Shown here: one piece after another, positions 35,604-43,944 of the stretch
Layout of the letters: the number at the start of each line of letters is the position of its first letter
How positions within the stretch are numbered: position 1 is the first letter of the stretch
DNA from: Ruminiclostridium sp.
GTDB lineage: Bacteria > Bacillota > Clostridia > Oscillospirales > Ruminococcaceae
Reading direction: 5' to 3'
DNA length: 49,065 bases
NCBI GenBank assembly: GCA_017635675.1
Contig: JAGBLA010000193.1
Location: forward strand, 1-49,065
Translations under genes and position numbers: made by a program
The notes under the pieces: generated by a model
Told to the model about the DNA's origin: nothing
Database searches by the model: none
The model's input: only the letters and a program-made list of their open reading frames with translations

Positions 35604-37184
35604 ATGAAGAAAAAGTTATCATTCACACTTGCGCTTGCTATGGTACTGTCCATGACAGCTTGCGGAAATAACACACCCGCATCCACAACCGCCGCACCCG
35701 CTGAGACGACCACTACCGCTGCTACCGAGAAGGCTGAGGAAACCACCACAACTGCTGCCGGGACAGAGGAAGCTGCACCCGCTCCCGTTGAGGCTGAGCC
35801 TATCTCCTACGAGCCCCTTATCCACCTTGATTTCGAGACTGCCGACGGACTTACCGCTGTTGAGCAGTCAGAGAACGTAGGCGCACTTACAGGCTCAAAC
35901 TTCGGTATCCAGGATTCCGCTCACCCCATTCTTATCGCTGAGGGACAGGGCGCTGTCGGCAATGCACTTTACCTTGACGGAAAGTATGGCGTTGACTTCC
36001 CTATGAAGGAAACAGACGAGAGCTATACATTCTCTTTCTGGTACAACGCAGACCGTGTTTCCACATACGGCCCGGTAGTTCAGATCGGCAGAAACATTGG
36101 TATGTCGAATGCTGACGCCACTGTAACATGGCTCAACGTCACCAAGACCACATGGGGCTCAAACAGTGCGGACATCTTCCCGGTAGTATGGAACCGCAAC
36201 TCCTCTATTGGCACGGAAGTAAACGCTGACGGCGTATGGCCATGGATATACGCAATGGACGACGTAGAGCACGGCAAGCGTGAATGGTGCCTTGTCACGG
36301 TAGTTGCAGACGGCAACCGCTATGTAGCTGATGACGGCATGGAGCGCGTAGGCACAAAGTTCTATCTGAACGGCGAGCTCAAGTGGGAAGCAAATGCCGA
36401 GAATATGTACTATCAGGGTCTTGCTCCCGAGATACTCACAGGTGATGGCATCGAGGGTCACATCGGTATCAACTACTGGGATACTATCTTCAAGGGCTTC
36501 ATTGATGAGCTTTACATCTACGACGAAGCACTCACCGACGGACAGGTAAAGACACTCTTCGAGCAGGGCAATCCTCCCGAGAAGCCTGTTGCTCCCGAAT
36601 ATGATGCCGGTTCCGCAGAACCGGAGCCCGCTGAGCCCGAGCCTCTGCCCGCAGCTCCCGTTGACGCTTCCGCTGTTGACGTACTCGGTACACCCGACCG
36701 TGTGCTCGGTTTCTGGAGCGATACTACCGACGGATTTGAGCTCAAGGACGGTGCTGCACTTACATTCAAGCTCAACAACTACTCCGACGGCGTGAATAAC
36801 TGGGACAACTTCGTTACAGCATTCACCAACACAGCTGTTACAACAGACAAGGTAGCAAGTGCCGATAACTATGAGGGCTATGCAGAATACGGCGTGCTCC
36901 GTGCGGACGCGTTCGGCTGGGGCTATCCCGAGGGTGCCGCAACATTCGGATGCTCATGGGGCGATGACTGGGCAGGCTGGCTCAAGCTCATGACCTCCGC
37001 AAATGTTGTAATGAGCATCAAGCGTGACGGTGCGGACGCGTTCGTTGATTACACCTTCACAGGCGCAGACGGAACCGCAATGACCGAGACAGTCACACTT
37101 ACAGGTGCATGGGCTGCCGCAGACCCGGTTTACGTACACATTACAGGTGAAGCAGCTTACATCGAACTTCTCAGCGTTGAGTAA
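35604..37184 (+). CDS. LamG (concanavalin-like) cell-surface lipoprotein
   Basis: A 526-residue lipoprotein (lipobox MTAC, Cys about residue 20) with a long Thr/Ala/Glu/Pro-rich linker. A LamG/concanavalin-like beta-sandwich occupies about 70-310 (LIHLDFETADGL through FKGFIDELYIYDEALTDGQVKTLFEQG, a diagnostic end block). A Pro-Glu linker (PEPAEPEPLPAAP) leads to a second, unrecognised beta-rich domain (about 355-526). No catalytic signature is seen, so it is probably a surface glycan-binding protein holding arabinan for the arabinanase and SBP. It shares the biased codon use of the preceding gene and lies 45 bases after it. AGAAAGG precedes the start. Confidence 0.82.
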   Translation: MKKKLSFTLALAMVLSMTACGNNTPASTTAAPAETTTTAATEKAEETTTTAAGTEEAAPAPVEAEPISYEPLIHLDFETADGLTAVEQSENVGALTGSNFGIQDSAHPILIAEGQGAVGNALYLDGKYGVDFPMKETDESYTFSFWYNADRVSTYGPVVQIGRNIGMSNADATVTWLNVTKTTWGSNSADIFPVVWNRNSSIGTEVNADGVWPWIYAMDDVEHGKREWCLVTVVADGNRYVADDGMERVGTKFYLNGELKWEANAENMYYQGLAPEILTGDGIEGHIGINYWDTIFKGFIDELYIYDEALTDGQVKTLFEQGNPPEKPVAPEYDAGSAEPEPAEPEPLPAAPVDASAVDVLGTPDRVLGFWSDTTDGFELKDGAALTFKLNNYSDGVNNWDNFVTAFTNTAVTTDKVASADNYEGYAEYGVLRADAFGWGYPEGAATFGCSWGDDWAGWLKLMTSANVVMSIKRDGADAFVDYTFTGADGTAMTETVTLTGAWAAADPVYVHITGEAAYIELLSVE

Positions 37185-37205
37185 TATTTACACCATGAAG
37201 GGTGA

Positions 37206-37265
37206 GGGGAGTTTCTCCCCCGCCTTTCCGAAATCAGAAGCCCGAGGGTTTCTGACTTCGGAAAG
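37206..37265 (+). other. Two intercistronic hairpins after the LamG gene
   Basis: GGGGAG-TTT-CTCCCC (37206-37220) is followed by a 17-bp stem with one mismatch, CCTTTCCGAAATCAGAA against TTCTGACTTCGGAAAGG (37223-37239 and 37249-37265), with a 9-base loop. Neither is followed by a T-run, so readthrough to the GH43 and ATPase genes is expected. The pair could protect the upstream SBP-LamG message from 3' decay and set unequal expression within the operon. Confidence 0.7.
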
Positions 37266-37302
37266 GTAGTCACGTACCTTGCTATGAAAGGAACGATAAA
37301 CT

Positions 37303-38256
37303 ATGAGCGAAAAGCTGATATTCAACAAACCGTGGATAATGCAGCGCGCCGACCCGTATGTGCTGAAGCACGGAGAAAACTATTACTTCACCGCGTCAGT
37401 GCCGGCTTATGACCGGATAATCCTGCGGTGCGCCGATACACTCGGAGGACTTGCAAAGGCGGAGGAAAAGACGATATGGCACTGCCACGAAAGCGGTCCT
37501 ATGAGCAAGCATATCTGGGCTCCGGAACTGCACTTTGTTTTCGGTAAATGGTACATATATTTCGCGGGCGGCGAGCGGGACGATATATGGAAGATACGTC
37601 CTTATGTCCTTGAATGTGACGGCAGCGACCCGATGACCGGCGAATGGCACGAGCTCGGAATTATGCGGTGCAGCGATGATGACGAGTTTTCGTTCAGGGC
37701 TTTCTCACTTGACGCTACGGTCTTTGAGAACAACGGCTCGAACTATTATGTATGGGCTGAAAAGGTCGGGGTAGGGAAACAGATATCCAATCTTTACATA
37801 GCCCGCATGAAGGACGCTCATACGCTTGACACGGTGCAGGTGCTCCTTACCACGCCGGATTATGACTGGGAGCGCCATGGTTTCTGGGTAAATGAAGGTC
37901 CTGCGGTGATAAAGCGGGACGGCAGGATATTCCTTACATATTCCGCAAGCGATACCGGAGCAGCCTACTGCATGGGAATGCTTACAGCGGACGAGGGCTC
38001 CGATATGCTTGACCCGCGCAGCTGGAGCAAGGAACGCTATCCGGTGCTCGGAACGGACAGCGCAAAGGGTATCTACGGCCCTGGTCACAATTCCTTCACT
38101 ACCGACGAGGACGGAAATGACATACTCGTATTCCACGCGAGAACGGAAGCCGAGATAAAGGGCGACCCGCTCTATGACCCGAACAGACACACAATGCTGA
38201 TGCCGATACGCTGGGAGAGCGGAAGACCGGTTTTCAGCTTCGATAACACTTTATAA
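37303..38256 (+). CDS. Intracellular GH43 family glycosidase
   Basis: A 317-residue single-domain propeller enzyme without a signal peptide, expected to trim imported oligosaccharides in the cytoplasm as an alpha-L-arabinofuranosidase or related exo-enzyme. The inverting triad is visible: base D17 in [10 protein letters not shown]137 in [10 protein letters not shown] and acid E198 in [10 protein letters not shown], plus [13 protein letters not shown] near the end. Length fits compact GH43 members. GAAAGGA precedes the ATG. It is followed after 17 bases by the transport ATPase gene. Exact linkage specificity cannot be read from sequence. Confidence 0.9.
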   Translation: MSEKLIFNKPWIMQRADPYVLKHGENYYFTASVPAYDRIILRCADTLGGLAKAEEKTIWHCHESGPMSKHIWAPELHFVFGKWYIYFAGGERDDIWKIRPYVLECDGSDPMTGEWHELGIMRCSDDDEFSFRAFSLDATVFENNGSNYYVWAEKVGVGKQISNLYIARMKDAHTLDTVQVLLTTPDYDWERHGFWVNEGPAVIKRDGRIFLTYSASDTGAAYCMGMLTADEGSDMLDPRSWSKERYPVLGTDSAKGIYGPGHNSFTTDEDGNDILVFHARTEAEIKGDPLYDPNRHTMLMPIRWESGRPVFSFDNTL

Positions 38257-38273
38257 TTCAGGAGGGAGTAACA

Positions 38274-39446
38274 ATGGCAAGTCTTTCTTTGAAGCATATT
38301 TACAAAATATACCCCAACGGTTTTGAGGCAGTCAAGGATTTCAACCTTGAAGTCGAAGACAAGGAATTTATAATATTTGTAGGTCCCTCGGGCTGCGGCA
38401 AATCCACGACCCTGCGAATGATAGCGGGACTTGAGGATATTTCCGACGGCGAATTCCTTATCGACGGGAAAATAATGAACGACGTCGAGCCCAAGGACAG
38501 GGATATAGCAATGGTTTTCCAGAACTACGCGCTCTATCCGCATATGTCCGTAAAGGAGAACATGGCGTTCGGTCTTAAGCTGCGTAAGACCCCGAAACAT
38601 GAAGTGAACAAGAAGGTAGCGGACGCATCTGTGATACTTGACCTTGAGGAGCTTCTTGAACGCAAGCCCGCGGCGCTCTCCGGCGGTCAGCGCCAGCGTG
38701 TGGCAATGGGACGCGCTATCGTTCGTGAACCGAAGGTGTTCCTTATGGACGAGCCGCTCTCCAACCTTGACGCTAAGCTAAGAGTTCAGATGCGCGCGGA
38801 GATATCGGCGCTTCACCAGAGACTTGGCGCTACGATAATCTACGTTACCCATGACCAGACCGAGGCTATGACCCTCGGCACACGTATCGTTGTGATGAAG
38901 GACGGTATCGTGCAGCAGGTCGCGTCACCCCGTGAGCTGTACAATAATCCGGATAATCTGTTCGTAGCGGGCTTTATCGGCTCACCCCAGATGAATTTCG
39001 TCAACGCGGAGGTAAGAGAGGACGGTGGAGACCTGTTCCTTGACTTTGACCGCCATACCATAAAGCTTCCCAGCAAGAAAGCCGCTGTTATAAGAGAAAA
39101 GGGTTACATCGGCAAGAAAGTAATAATGGGCATTCGTCCGGAGCGTATATTTGAGAGCGAAATGGAGCTTTCGGTTCATCCCGATACACAGATAGAAGTC
39201 AAGATAAACGGTTATGAGCTGCTCGGTTCGGAAGCATTGCTGTATTTCAGCCTTCTGAACGAGAAGCCCGGTGAGGTGGATCGCCAGTTCTCCGATGATG
39301 CATACGCGAACGCGAAGAAAGTCCAGTGGACTGCAAAGGTAGATGCCAACACCACGGCGCGTTACGGAAGCACGATAACAGTCGCCCTCGACCCGAACAG
39401 AATACATATTTTTGACAAGGACACCGAACAGGCGATAGTTCATTGA
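38274..39446 (+). CDS. MsmX/UgpC-type sugar ABC transporter ATPase
   Basis: A 390-residue cytoplasmic motor with Walker [10 protein letters not shown] (37-45), signature [14 protein letters not shown] (from 135), Walker [16 protein letters not shown], an H-loop in [12 protein letters not shown], and the C-terminal OB-type regulatory domain (about 240-390; [10 protein letters not shown]). Proteins of this family (MsmX, MsmK, UgpC) energise several CUT1 importers at once. It is the only ATPase gene among two permease pairs, so it probably drives both and perhaps others elsewhere. AGGAGGGAG precedes the ATG. It is the last transport gene before the operon's RelB-like end. Confidence 0.96.
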   Translation: MASLSLKHIYKIYPNGFEAVKDFNLEVEDKEFIIFVGPSGCGKSTTLRMIAGLEDISDGEFLIDGKIMNDVEPKDRDIAMVFQNYALYPHMSVKENMAFGLKLRKTPKHEVNKKVADASVILDLEELLERKPAALSGGQRQRVAMGRAIVREPKVFLMDEPLSNLDAKLRVQMRAEISALHQRLGATIIYVTHDQTEAMTLGTRIVVMKDGIVQQVASPRELYNNPDNLFVAGFIGSPQMNFVNAEVREDGGDLFLDFDRHTIKLPSKKAAVIREKGYIGKKVIMGIRPERIFESEMELSVHPDTQIEVKINGYELLGSEALLYFSLLNEKPGEVDRQFSDDAYANAKKVQWTAKVDANTTARYGSTITVALDPNRIHIFDKDTEQAIVH

Positions 39447-39472
39447 TCTCTCAGAGGTGTCGGAGGAGTAAT

Positions 39473-39694
39473 ATGAACGATACAAGTATAACGATCAGAA
39501 TGAATTCCGAGACAAAAACAAAAGCGCAGGAGCTTTTCAATTCCCTTGGGCTTGATATGAGCACTGCTATCAATATGTTTCTTAACGAGGCTATCGAGTT
39601 CCAGGGAATACCGTTTGTTATACGAAAGTACGGCGTCGGAGCAGAAAAAACATTTATAGATACCTCAAGCCCTGCTAAACGCTCACGCTCCTGA
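39473..39694 (+). CDS. RelB/DinJ-family antitoxin-like protein without a toxin partner
   Basis: A 73-residue protein with the ribbon-helix-helix start of DinJ/RelB antitoxins (SITIRMNSETKTKAQELFNSLGLDMSTAINMFLNEAI, then GIPFVIR). ATG 39473 follows GGAGGAG by four bases; the upstream frame to 39443 is not used. In normal modules a RelE/YafQ toxin gene follows at once, but here there is only a terminator and a convergent regulator gene. The protein may be a solitary DNA-binding regulator, a relic, or the antitoxin of a toxin elsewhere. It starts 26 bases after the ATPase gene and is probably the last gene of the operon. Confidence 0.88.
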   Translation: MNDTSITIRMNSETKTKAQELFNSLGLDMSTAINMFLNEAIEFQGIPFVIRKYGVGAEKTFIDTSSPAKRSRS

Positions 39695-39721
39695 AAACGA
39701 TCCGGCGTTCAGATCAATCAG

Positions 39722-39770
39722 AAAAATGCCCGCATACGGTAAAGACCCCGTCTGTGGGCATTTCATATAA
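39722..39770. terminator. Bidirectional terminator between import operon and gntR-type gene
   Basis: An 11-bp stem with one G-T pair, AAATGCCCGCA (39724-39734) and TGTGGGCATTT (39753-39763), has an 18-base loop. The minus side continues into TTTTTC, a good U-tract for the repressor gene. The plus side has only TTTCATATAAT, so termination of the long operon may be partial. Confidence 0.8.
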
Positions 39771-39782
39771 TACTATGTTCGT

Positions 39783-40865
39783 TCAGTTATTGATTATCTT
39801 TACCGACTCTCTTATGACAAGCTCGGGAGTGAACAGTATGTCGTGCTGTTCGATGTCAGGGGTTTCGATCTGTTTCAATAAAGCTCTCGCCGCGGCTTCA
39901 CCGAGTCCGCTGTGCGGGTGATGAACTGTTGTAAGAGGAACATCGCAGACCGCCGCGTATTTTGAGTCGTCTATCCCGACCACAGATACGTCTTCCGGTA
40001 CCCGCAGCCCATTCTCACGGCAGAATTTCAGCATTTCAACAGCGAGCATATCATTGAAGCAGACTACCGCGGTGGAGCTTTTGAGTATATCGAGTATCCG
40101 ATTTTTTTCATAGCCGAACATCTTTGTGCTGTCCTGTGCGGAGTACCAGAAAACATTCTGTTCGGCATCGGTCTTTCCGTGAGCGATGCAGCTTTCCATA
40201 AACCCGCGGTAACGCTTGTGTCCCTGTATGTTGTCGAATACGAAAAATCCTGAAACATCTCTGTGTCCGCAGTCGAACAGATAATTCGTCACGGTTTTTC
40301 CCGCAGCTGTGTCGTCCATTGCAACGCATGGCGCCGATGACCATTCATATTTTGCGTTGAAGAACACAAGCGGGATACCGTTCCTGTCTATCTTTTCGTA
40401 CAGTGCCATATTCATATTCGGCAGCGCGCTTTTTGAGGGCTCGACTATTAATCCGCGAACTCCGTTTGCGAGCATACCGCTGAGAGCCTGCGCTTCCTCG
40501 ATGCCGCGGTTGTGTGTTATCGCTATCTGGATAGGGCAGGCTGTTTCGTTGATAACGCTTTCGATACCTGTAATGATATGCGGGAAAATGTAATCGCTGA
40601 AATATGTGGAGATAACGCCGATGGTTCCCGTTACAGCAGCTGCGGGATGAATACCTTCGCTTACGAAAGTTCCGCTGCCGCGGACGCGCTTTATTATGTT
40701 GTCGCTTTCGAGCTTAGTCATTGCCTGTCTGACTGTCTGCCTGCTCACATTATGTATCGAGCAGAGCTCCATTTCGGTAAGAAAGCGGTCGTTTGGTTTC
40801 AGGTTCTCGGTCGCTATATAATTCTTTACCCAGTCAACGATAGCAAGGTATTTGTAATCTTCCAT
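39783..40865 (-). CDS. AraR-like transcriptional repressor (GntR DNA-binding, LacI-type sensor)
   Basis: A 360-residue regulator with an N-terminal winged helix of GntR type (about 1-70; LKPNDRFLTEMELCSIHNVSRQTVRQAMTKLESDNIIKRVRGSGTFV) fused to a LacI/periplasmic-binding-like sensor domain (about 80-355; GTIGVISTYFSDYIFPHIITGIE, GIDDSKYAAVCDVPLTTVHHPHSGLGEAA). This fusion is characteristic of B. subtilis AraR, which releases DNA when bound to L-arabinose. ATG 40865 is chosen because an AAGAGAG site lies eight bases upstream; the longer frame from 40892 lacks one. It diverges from the secreted GH51 gene. Its own promoter is overlain by a perfect palindrome, suggesting autoregulation. Confidence 0.92.
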   Translation of the reverse strand: MEDYKYLAIVDWVKNYIATENLKPNDRFLTEMELCSIHNVSRQTVRQAMTKLESDNIIKRVRGSGTFVSEGIHPAAAVTGTIGVISTYFSDYIFPHIITGIESVINETACPIQIAITHNRGIEEAQALSGMLANGVRGLIVEPSKSALPNMNMALYEKIDRNGIPLVFFNAKYEWSSAPCVAMDDTAAGKTVTNYLFDCGHRDVSGFFVFDNIQGHKRYRGFMESCIAHGKTDAEQNVFWYSAQDSTKMFGYEKNRILDILKSSTAVVCFNDMLAVEMLKFCRENGLRVPEDVSVVGIDDSKYAAVCDVPLTTVHHPHSGLGEAAARALLKQIETPDIEQHDILFTPELVIRESVKIINN

Positions 40866-40918
40866 AATACATACTCTCTTTCTGAAATACACACTATACG
40901 ATAGTACATCTTATAAAT

Positions 40919-41050
40919 ATAATAGCATATTTTTACAAATTTGTAAATACATCTGTTTGCTAAATTTAAAATTTGTACAGACTACTAAACTCTGATATAA
41001 GAAAATTTGTTATTTTGTAAATAATTGTTGCAGGCAACTCAAAAGCCTGC
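40919..41050. promoter_or_regulatory. Divergent promoters with palindromic operator (araR-like gene / GH51)
   Basis: Minus-strand promoter: TTTACA (40947-40942), 17 bases, TATTAT (40924-40919). The perfect 16-base palindrome TTTACAAATTTGTAAA (40932-40947) covers its -35 and spacer. Plus-strand promoter: TTGTAC (40973-40978), 17 bases, TATAAG (40996-41001). The bases ATTTGTAC (40971-40978) equal one half of the B. subtilis AraR consensus as I recall it. A leader hairpin GCAGGC / GCCTGC (41030-41035 and 41045-41050) lies four bases before the GH51 ribosome binding site. Repressor binding is inferred. Confidence 0.68.
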
Positions 41051-41063
41051 CGAAAGGAGCAAT

Positions 41064-43880
41064 ATGAAAAAGACAATTCCCGGAATTATCATCTGTGCGG
41101 CACTTATCCTTCAATGCGCTTCCTGCGGGTCTGCCGTAACAACTGAGACCGAAGCGGTGCAGACTACAGCTGCTGACACTGAACCTGCACAGGAAAACGA
41201 CCGCTCCGTCATCTACGGAACGGCAGGCGAGATTTCCGCATACGATGCCGAAAACAGCAACTACTCGCTGAATGTCAGCGCGGGAACGCCCGTACACGAT
41301 ATAAGTGACACGCTCTTCGGCATATTTATCGAGGATATAAACTTCGCTGCCGACGGCGGATTATACGCGGAAATGGTGCAGAACCGCTCCTTCGAGTTCA
41401 CGAAACTTGCAAGCGGCAACGAGCGCCACGCATGGTCTGATGTTGGTGAAATAAGCGCAAAAGTCGTAACGGGTGACGGAGTTGCAAACGGCGATTATCA
41501 GCCGCTGAACGAAAATAACCCAAATTACATGACGCTGGAGAATACCTTCGGAGAGCGTGCGGGAATTGCAAACAAGGGTTTCCTTGACGGAATGGCAGTC
41601 AACGAAGGTGCGGTCTATGACATTTCCGCGTATATCCGTGGAGTTGACGGGTACAACGGCGGAGTGTATTTTGCAGTCACCGTGGACGGCGAGACTGTTG
41701 CGGAAGAAGCTGTTACGTCTGTTACAGACGAATGGCACAGATATGAAGTATCGCTCATCTCTCCTGTCACTGCCGACAAGAAAGTGAAACTGCAAGTAAT
41801 GATGGACGACGGAAAGCTTGACATAGATTTCATTTCGATGTTCCCGCAGGACACATACAAGGGCAGGCAGAACGGACTTCGCAAAGACCTTGCCGAAAAG
41901 CTGGAGGCTCTTGCTCCGAAATTCCTGCGTTTTCCCGGCGGCTGCGTGGTCGAGGGATATACTCTCGACCTCGCATACAACTGGAAGGATTCTATCGGAG
42001 TGGGAAGTGACGGCGAGCCTCTTGTTTTCGGCGGCACGTACGGTAATATCGCGGCGCGTAAGCAGGGTCAGAATATCTGGACGAATGAAGGTACCGACAG
42101 AGACCCCAACCCTTCCTATATGAGCTATGGTCTGGGATTTTATGAGTATTTCCTGCTTGCTGAGGATCTGGGCGCACTGCCTGTACCTGTGCTCAACTGC
42201 GGAATGCACTGCATGGCGCAGGGGCATGGCGGGGAACCGACACTGAACAGTGCCGAATTCAGGCAGTATATCCGTGATGCGCTCGACCTTGTGGAGTTCT
42301 GCCGCGGCGACGCTTCAACAAAATGGGGCGCAGTACGTATCGCGATGGGACACCCCGAGCCCTTCGAGCTGAAATATGTCGGTATCGGCAACGAGAACTG
42401 GGGCGATGTGTTCTTTGAGAAGTACCGTTCATTCGCAGAGGCGTTCGCTGAAGCCAAAAAAGAAAACCCCGCTATGTACGGCGATATCGAGCTGATATTC
42501 ACTGCAGGCCCCGACGACGGCGACAGCGGACAGGGAATGTACATGAGTGCTTACAAGTACGCAAAGGAGGAGCTTGACAACGGCGACTTCGACAACATCA
42601 CCGACTTTGCGGGACTTATCGACCACCATTATTACAATGCGCCCGAGTGGTTCCTCGAACACAGCGACTACTATGATGAAGCAAATTACAGCCGCGATAC
42701 CGACAGCATGAAGACCTCGCAGTACGGCGGCGGTATCCCGGTATTTCTCGGTGAGTATGCTGCACAGTCCAACAACATGAAAGCGGCACTTGCCGAAGCT
42801 GCGTACATGACGGGACTTGAGCGAAACGGCGATATCGTGAAGCTTGCGGCTTACGCACCGCTTTTCGGAAACCTTACCGCGACGCATTGGTCGCCGGATC
42901 TTATCTGGTTCAACAATCACACTGTCACCTGCTCAACGAATTACTATGTTCAGCAGATATTCGGCAGCAACGCGGGAACAGCTCTTTTGCAGTCCGAGTT
43001 ACAGGGTGCGCAGCTAACGGAAAAACCGAAATTTGCAGGCCGTATAGGCGTTGGAACATGGAGCACGAAAGCGAAATTTGACAATGTGAAGATCGTTGAC
43101 AATGCGACGGGAGAAGTGCTTGCGGAGGACGATTTTTCATCAGACAGTATTGCAGACTGGCAGAAAGTATCGGACGGCAGCTGGGCAGTGAAGAACGGCG
43201 TTCTCGAACAGTCCTCGTCTAATACGAACACAAACCTTTATTCCACTACGGGCTCGGCAGTTTATTTTGGTGACGAGAGCTGGACGAATTACACCTACAC
43301 GCTCGACGCGAAAAAAACTTCCGGGGCGGAAGGGTTTCTGATACCGTTCTCGGTGGGCGACAAGAATAACAACTGGTTCTGGAACATAGGCGGCTGGAAC
43401 AATACAGTCTCCTGTCTGCAAAGGGTAAAGGACGGTGTCAAGTCCGACCAGGTGAGCGGTACTGTCTCGAATTGCAGAGTAAAGGACGGTCAGACATACG
43501 CACTGAAGATAGTTGTGACCGATACGAATGTCAAGTGCTACATGGACGACAAGCTGATGATAGACTATGATATTCCCGAAACAACGGAGTCCGAGGCATA
43601 TCAGGTCGTCAGCACAGACGATACCCGCGACATCATCATAAAGCTTGTAAATGAGATGAATGCTCCCAAAACATTTGCGATAGACCTGCAGGAGGCGGGA
43701 GCGCTCACGGGCTCGGCTGATGTTCAGACAGTTGCGGCGGACAGCATTACCGCGGACAATATTCTCGGCAAGCCTGAGGTCGTGACATTGCAGACATCCG
43801 CGGAAGAAGGTATAACAGACAAGTTCAACTACACCGTTTCTCCGCTTTCGGTGACGGTTCTGAGGGTACACAGGAAATAA
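41064..43880 (+). CDS. Secreted multidomain GH51 alpha-L-arabinofuranosidase
   Basis: A 938-residue exported enzyme. A signal peptide ends in CASC, a slightly atypical lipobox (Cys at -3), so lipid anchoring is likely but not certain. Residues about 65-250 resemble a CBM4-like sandwich (MVQNRSFEFTKLASG, AVYDISAYIRGVDGYNGG). The GH51 barrel (about 255-630) has acid/base E444 in GIGNENWGD and nucleophile E564 in VFLGEYAAQ. A LamG-like sandwich (about 655-845; FAGRIGVGTWSTKAKFDNVKIV) interrupts the C-terminal beta domain, which resumes at DDTRDIIIKLVNEMN. The start follows AAAGGAG. It should remove arabinose side chains outside the cell, complementing the intracellular GH51. Confidence 0.92.
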   Translation: MKKTIPGIIICAALILQCASCGSAVTTETEAVQTTAADTEPAQENDRSVIYGTAGEISAYDAENSNYSLNVSAGTPVHDISDTLFGIFIEDINFAADGGLYAEMVQNRSFEFTKLASGNERHAWSDVGEISAKVVTGDGVANGDYQPLNENNPNYMTLENTFGERAGIANKGFLDGMAVNEGAVYDISAYIRGVDGYNGGVYFAVTVDGETVAEEAVTSVTDEWHRYEVSLISPVTADKKVKLQVMMDDGKLDIDFISMFPQDTYKGRQNGLRKDLAEKLEALAPKFLRFPGGCVVEGYTLDLAYNWKDSIGVGSDGEPLVFGGTYGNIAARKQGQNIWTNEGTDRDPNPSYMSYGLGFYEYFLLAEDLGALPVPVLNCGMHCMAQGHGGEPTLNSAEFRQYIRDALDLVEFCRGDASTKWGAVRIAMGHPEPFELKYVGIGNENWGDVFFEKYRSFAEAFAEAKKENPAMYGDIELIFTAGPDDGDSGQGMYMSAYKYAKEELDNGDFDNITDFAGLIDHHYYNAPEWFLEHSDYYDEANYSRDTDSMKTSQYGGGIPVFLGEYAAQSNNMKAALAEAAYMTGLERNGDIVKLAAYAPLFGNLTATHWSPDLIWFNNHTVTCSTNYYVQQIFGSNAGTALLQSELQGAQLTEKPKFAGRIGVGTWSTKAKFDNVKIVDNATGEVLAEDDFSSDSIADWQKVSDGSWAVKNGVLEQSSSNTNTNLYSTTGSAVYFGDESWTNYTYTLDAKKTSGAEGFLIPFSVGDKNNNWFWNIGGWNNTVSCLQRVKDGVKSDQVSGTVSNCRVKDGQTYALKIVVTDTNVKCYMDDKLMIDYDIPETTESEAYQVVSTDDTRDIIIKLVNEMNAPKTFAIDLQEAGALTGSADVQTVAADSITADNILGKPEVVTLQTSAEEGITDKFNYTVSPLSVTVLRVHRK

Positions 43881-43887
43881 TTTATAA

Positions 43888-43930
43888 AACAAAACAGCGC
43901 AGACAGAATAGTTTGCGCTGTTTTGTTGTT
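43888..43930. terminator. Bidirectional terminator between GH51 and GH5 genes
   Basis: A perfect 14-bp stem AACAAAACAGCGCA (43888-43901) / TGCGCTGTTTTGTT (43914-43927) with a 12-base loop has A-rich and T-rich flanks. It serves both convergent genes. Confidence 0.92.
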
Positions 43931-43944
43931 TACTGAAAAAGCAT

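Noticed and set aside
37206..37265. Operon-ending terminator after the LamG gene
   Set aside because: The hairpins are strong but no T-run follows, and the GH43 and ATPase genes continue in the same direction with good ribosome sites.
39443..39472. Upstream start for the RelB/DinJ-like protein
   Set aside because: It overlaps the ATPase stop codon and has no ribosome site; ATG 39473 has GGAGGAG four bases upstream.
41361..42227. Antisense frame of 288 codons opposite the secreted GH51
   Set aside because: Lies wholly within a catalytic gene with clear active-site motifs and has no start signal of its own.
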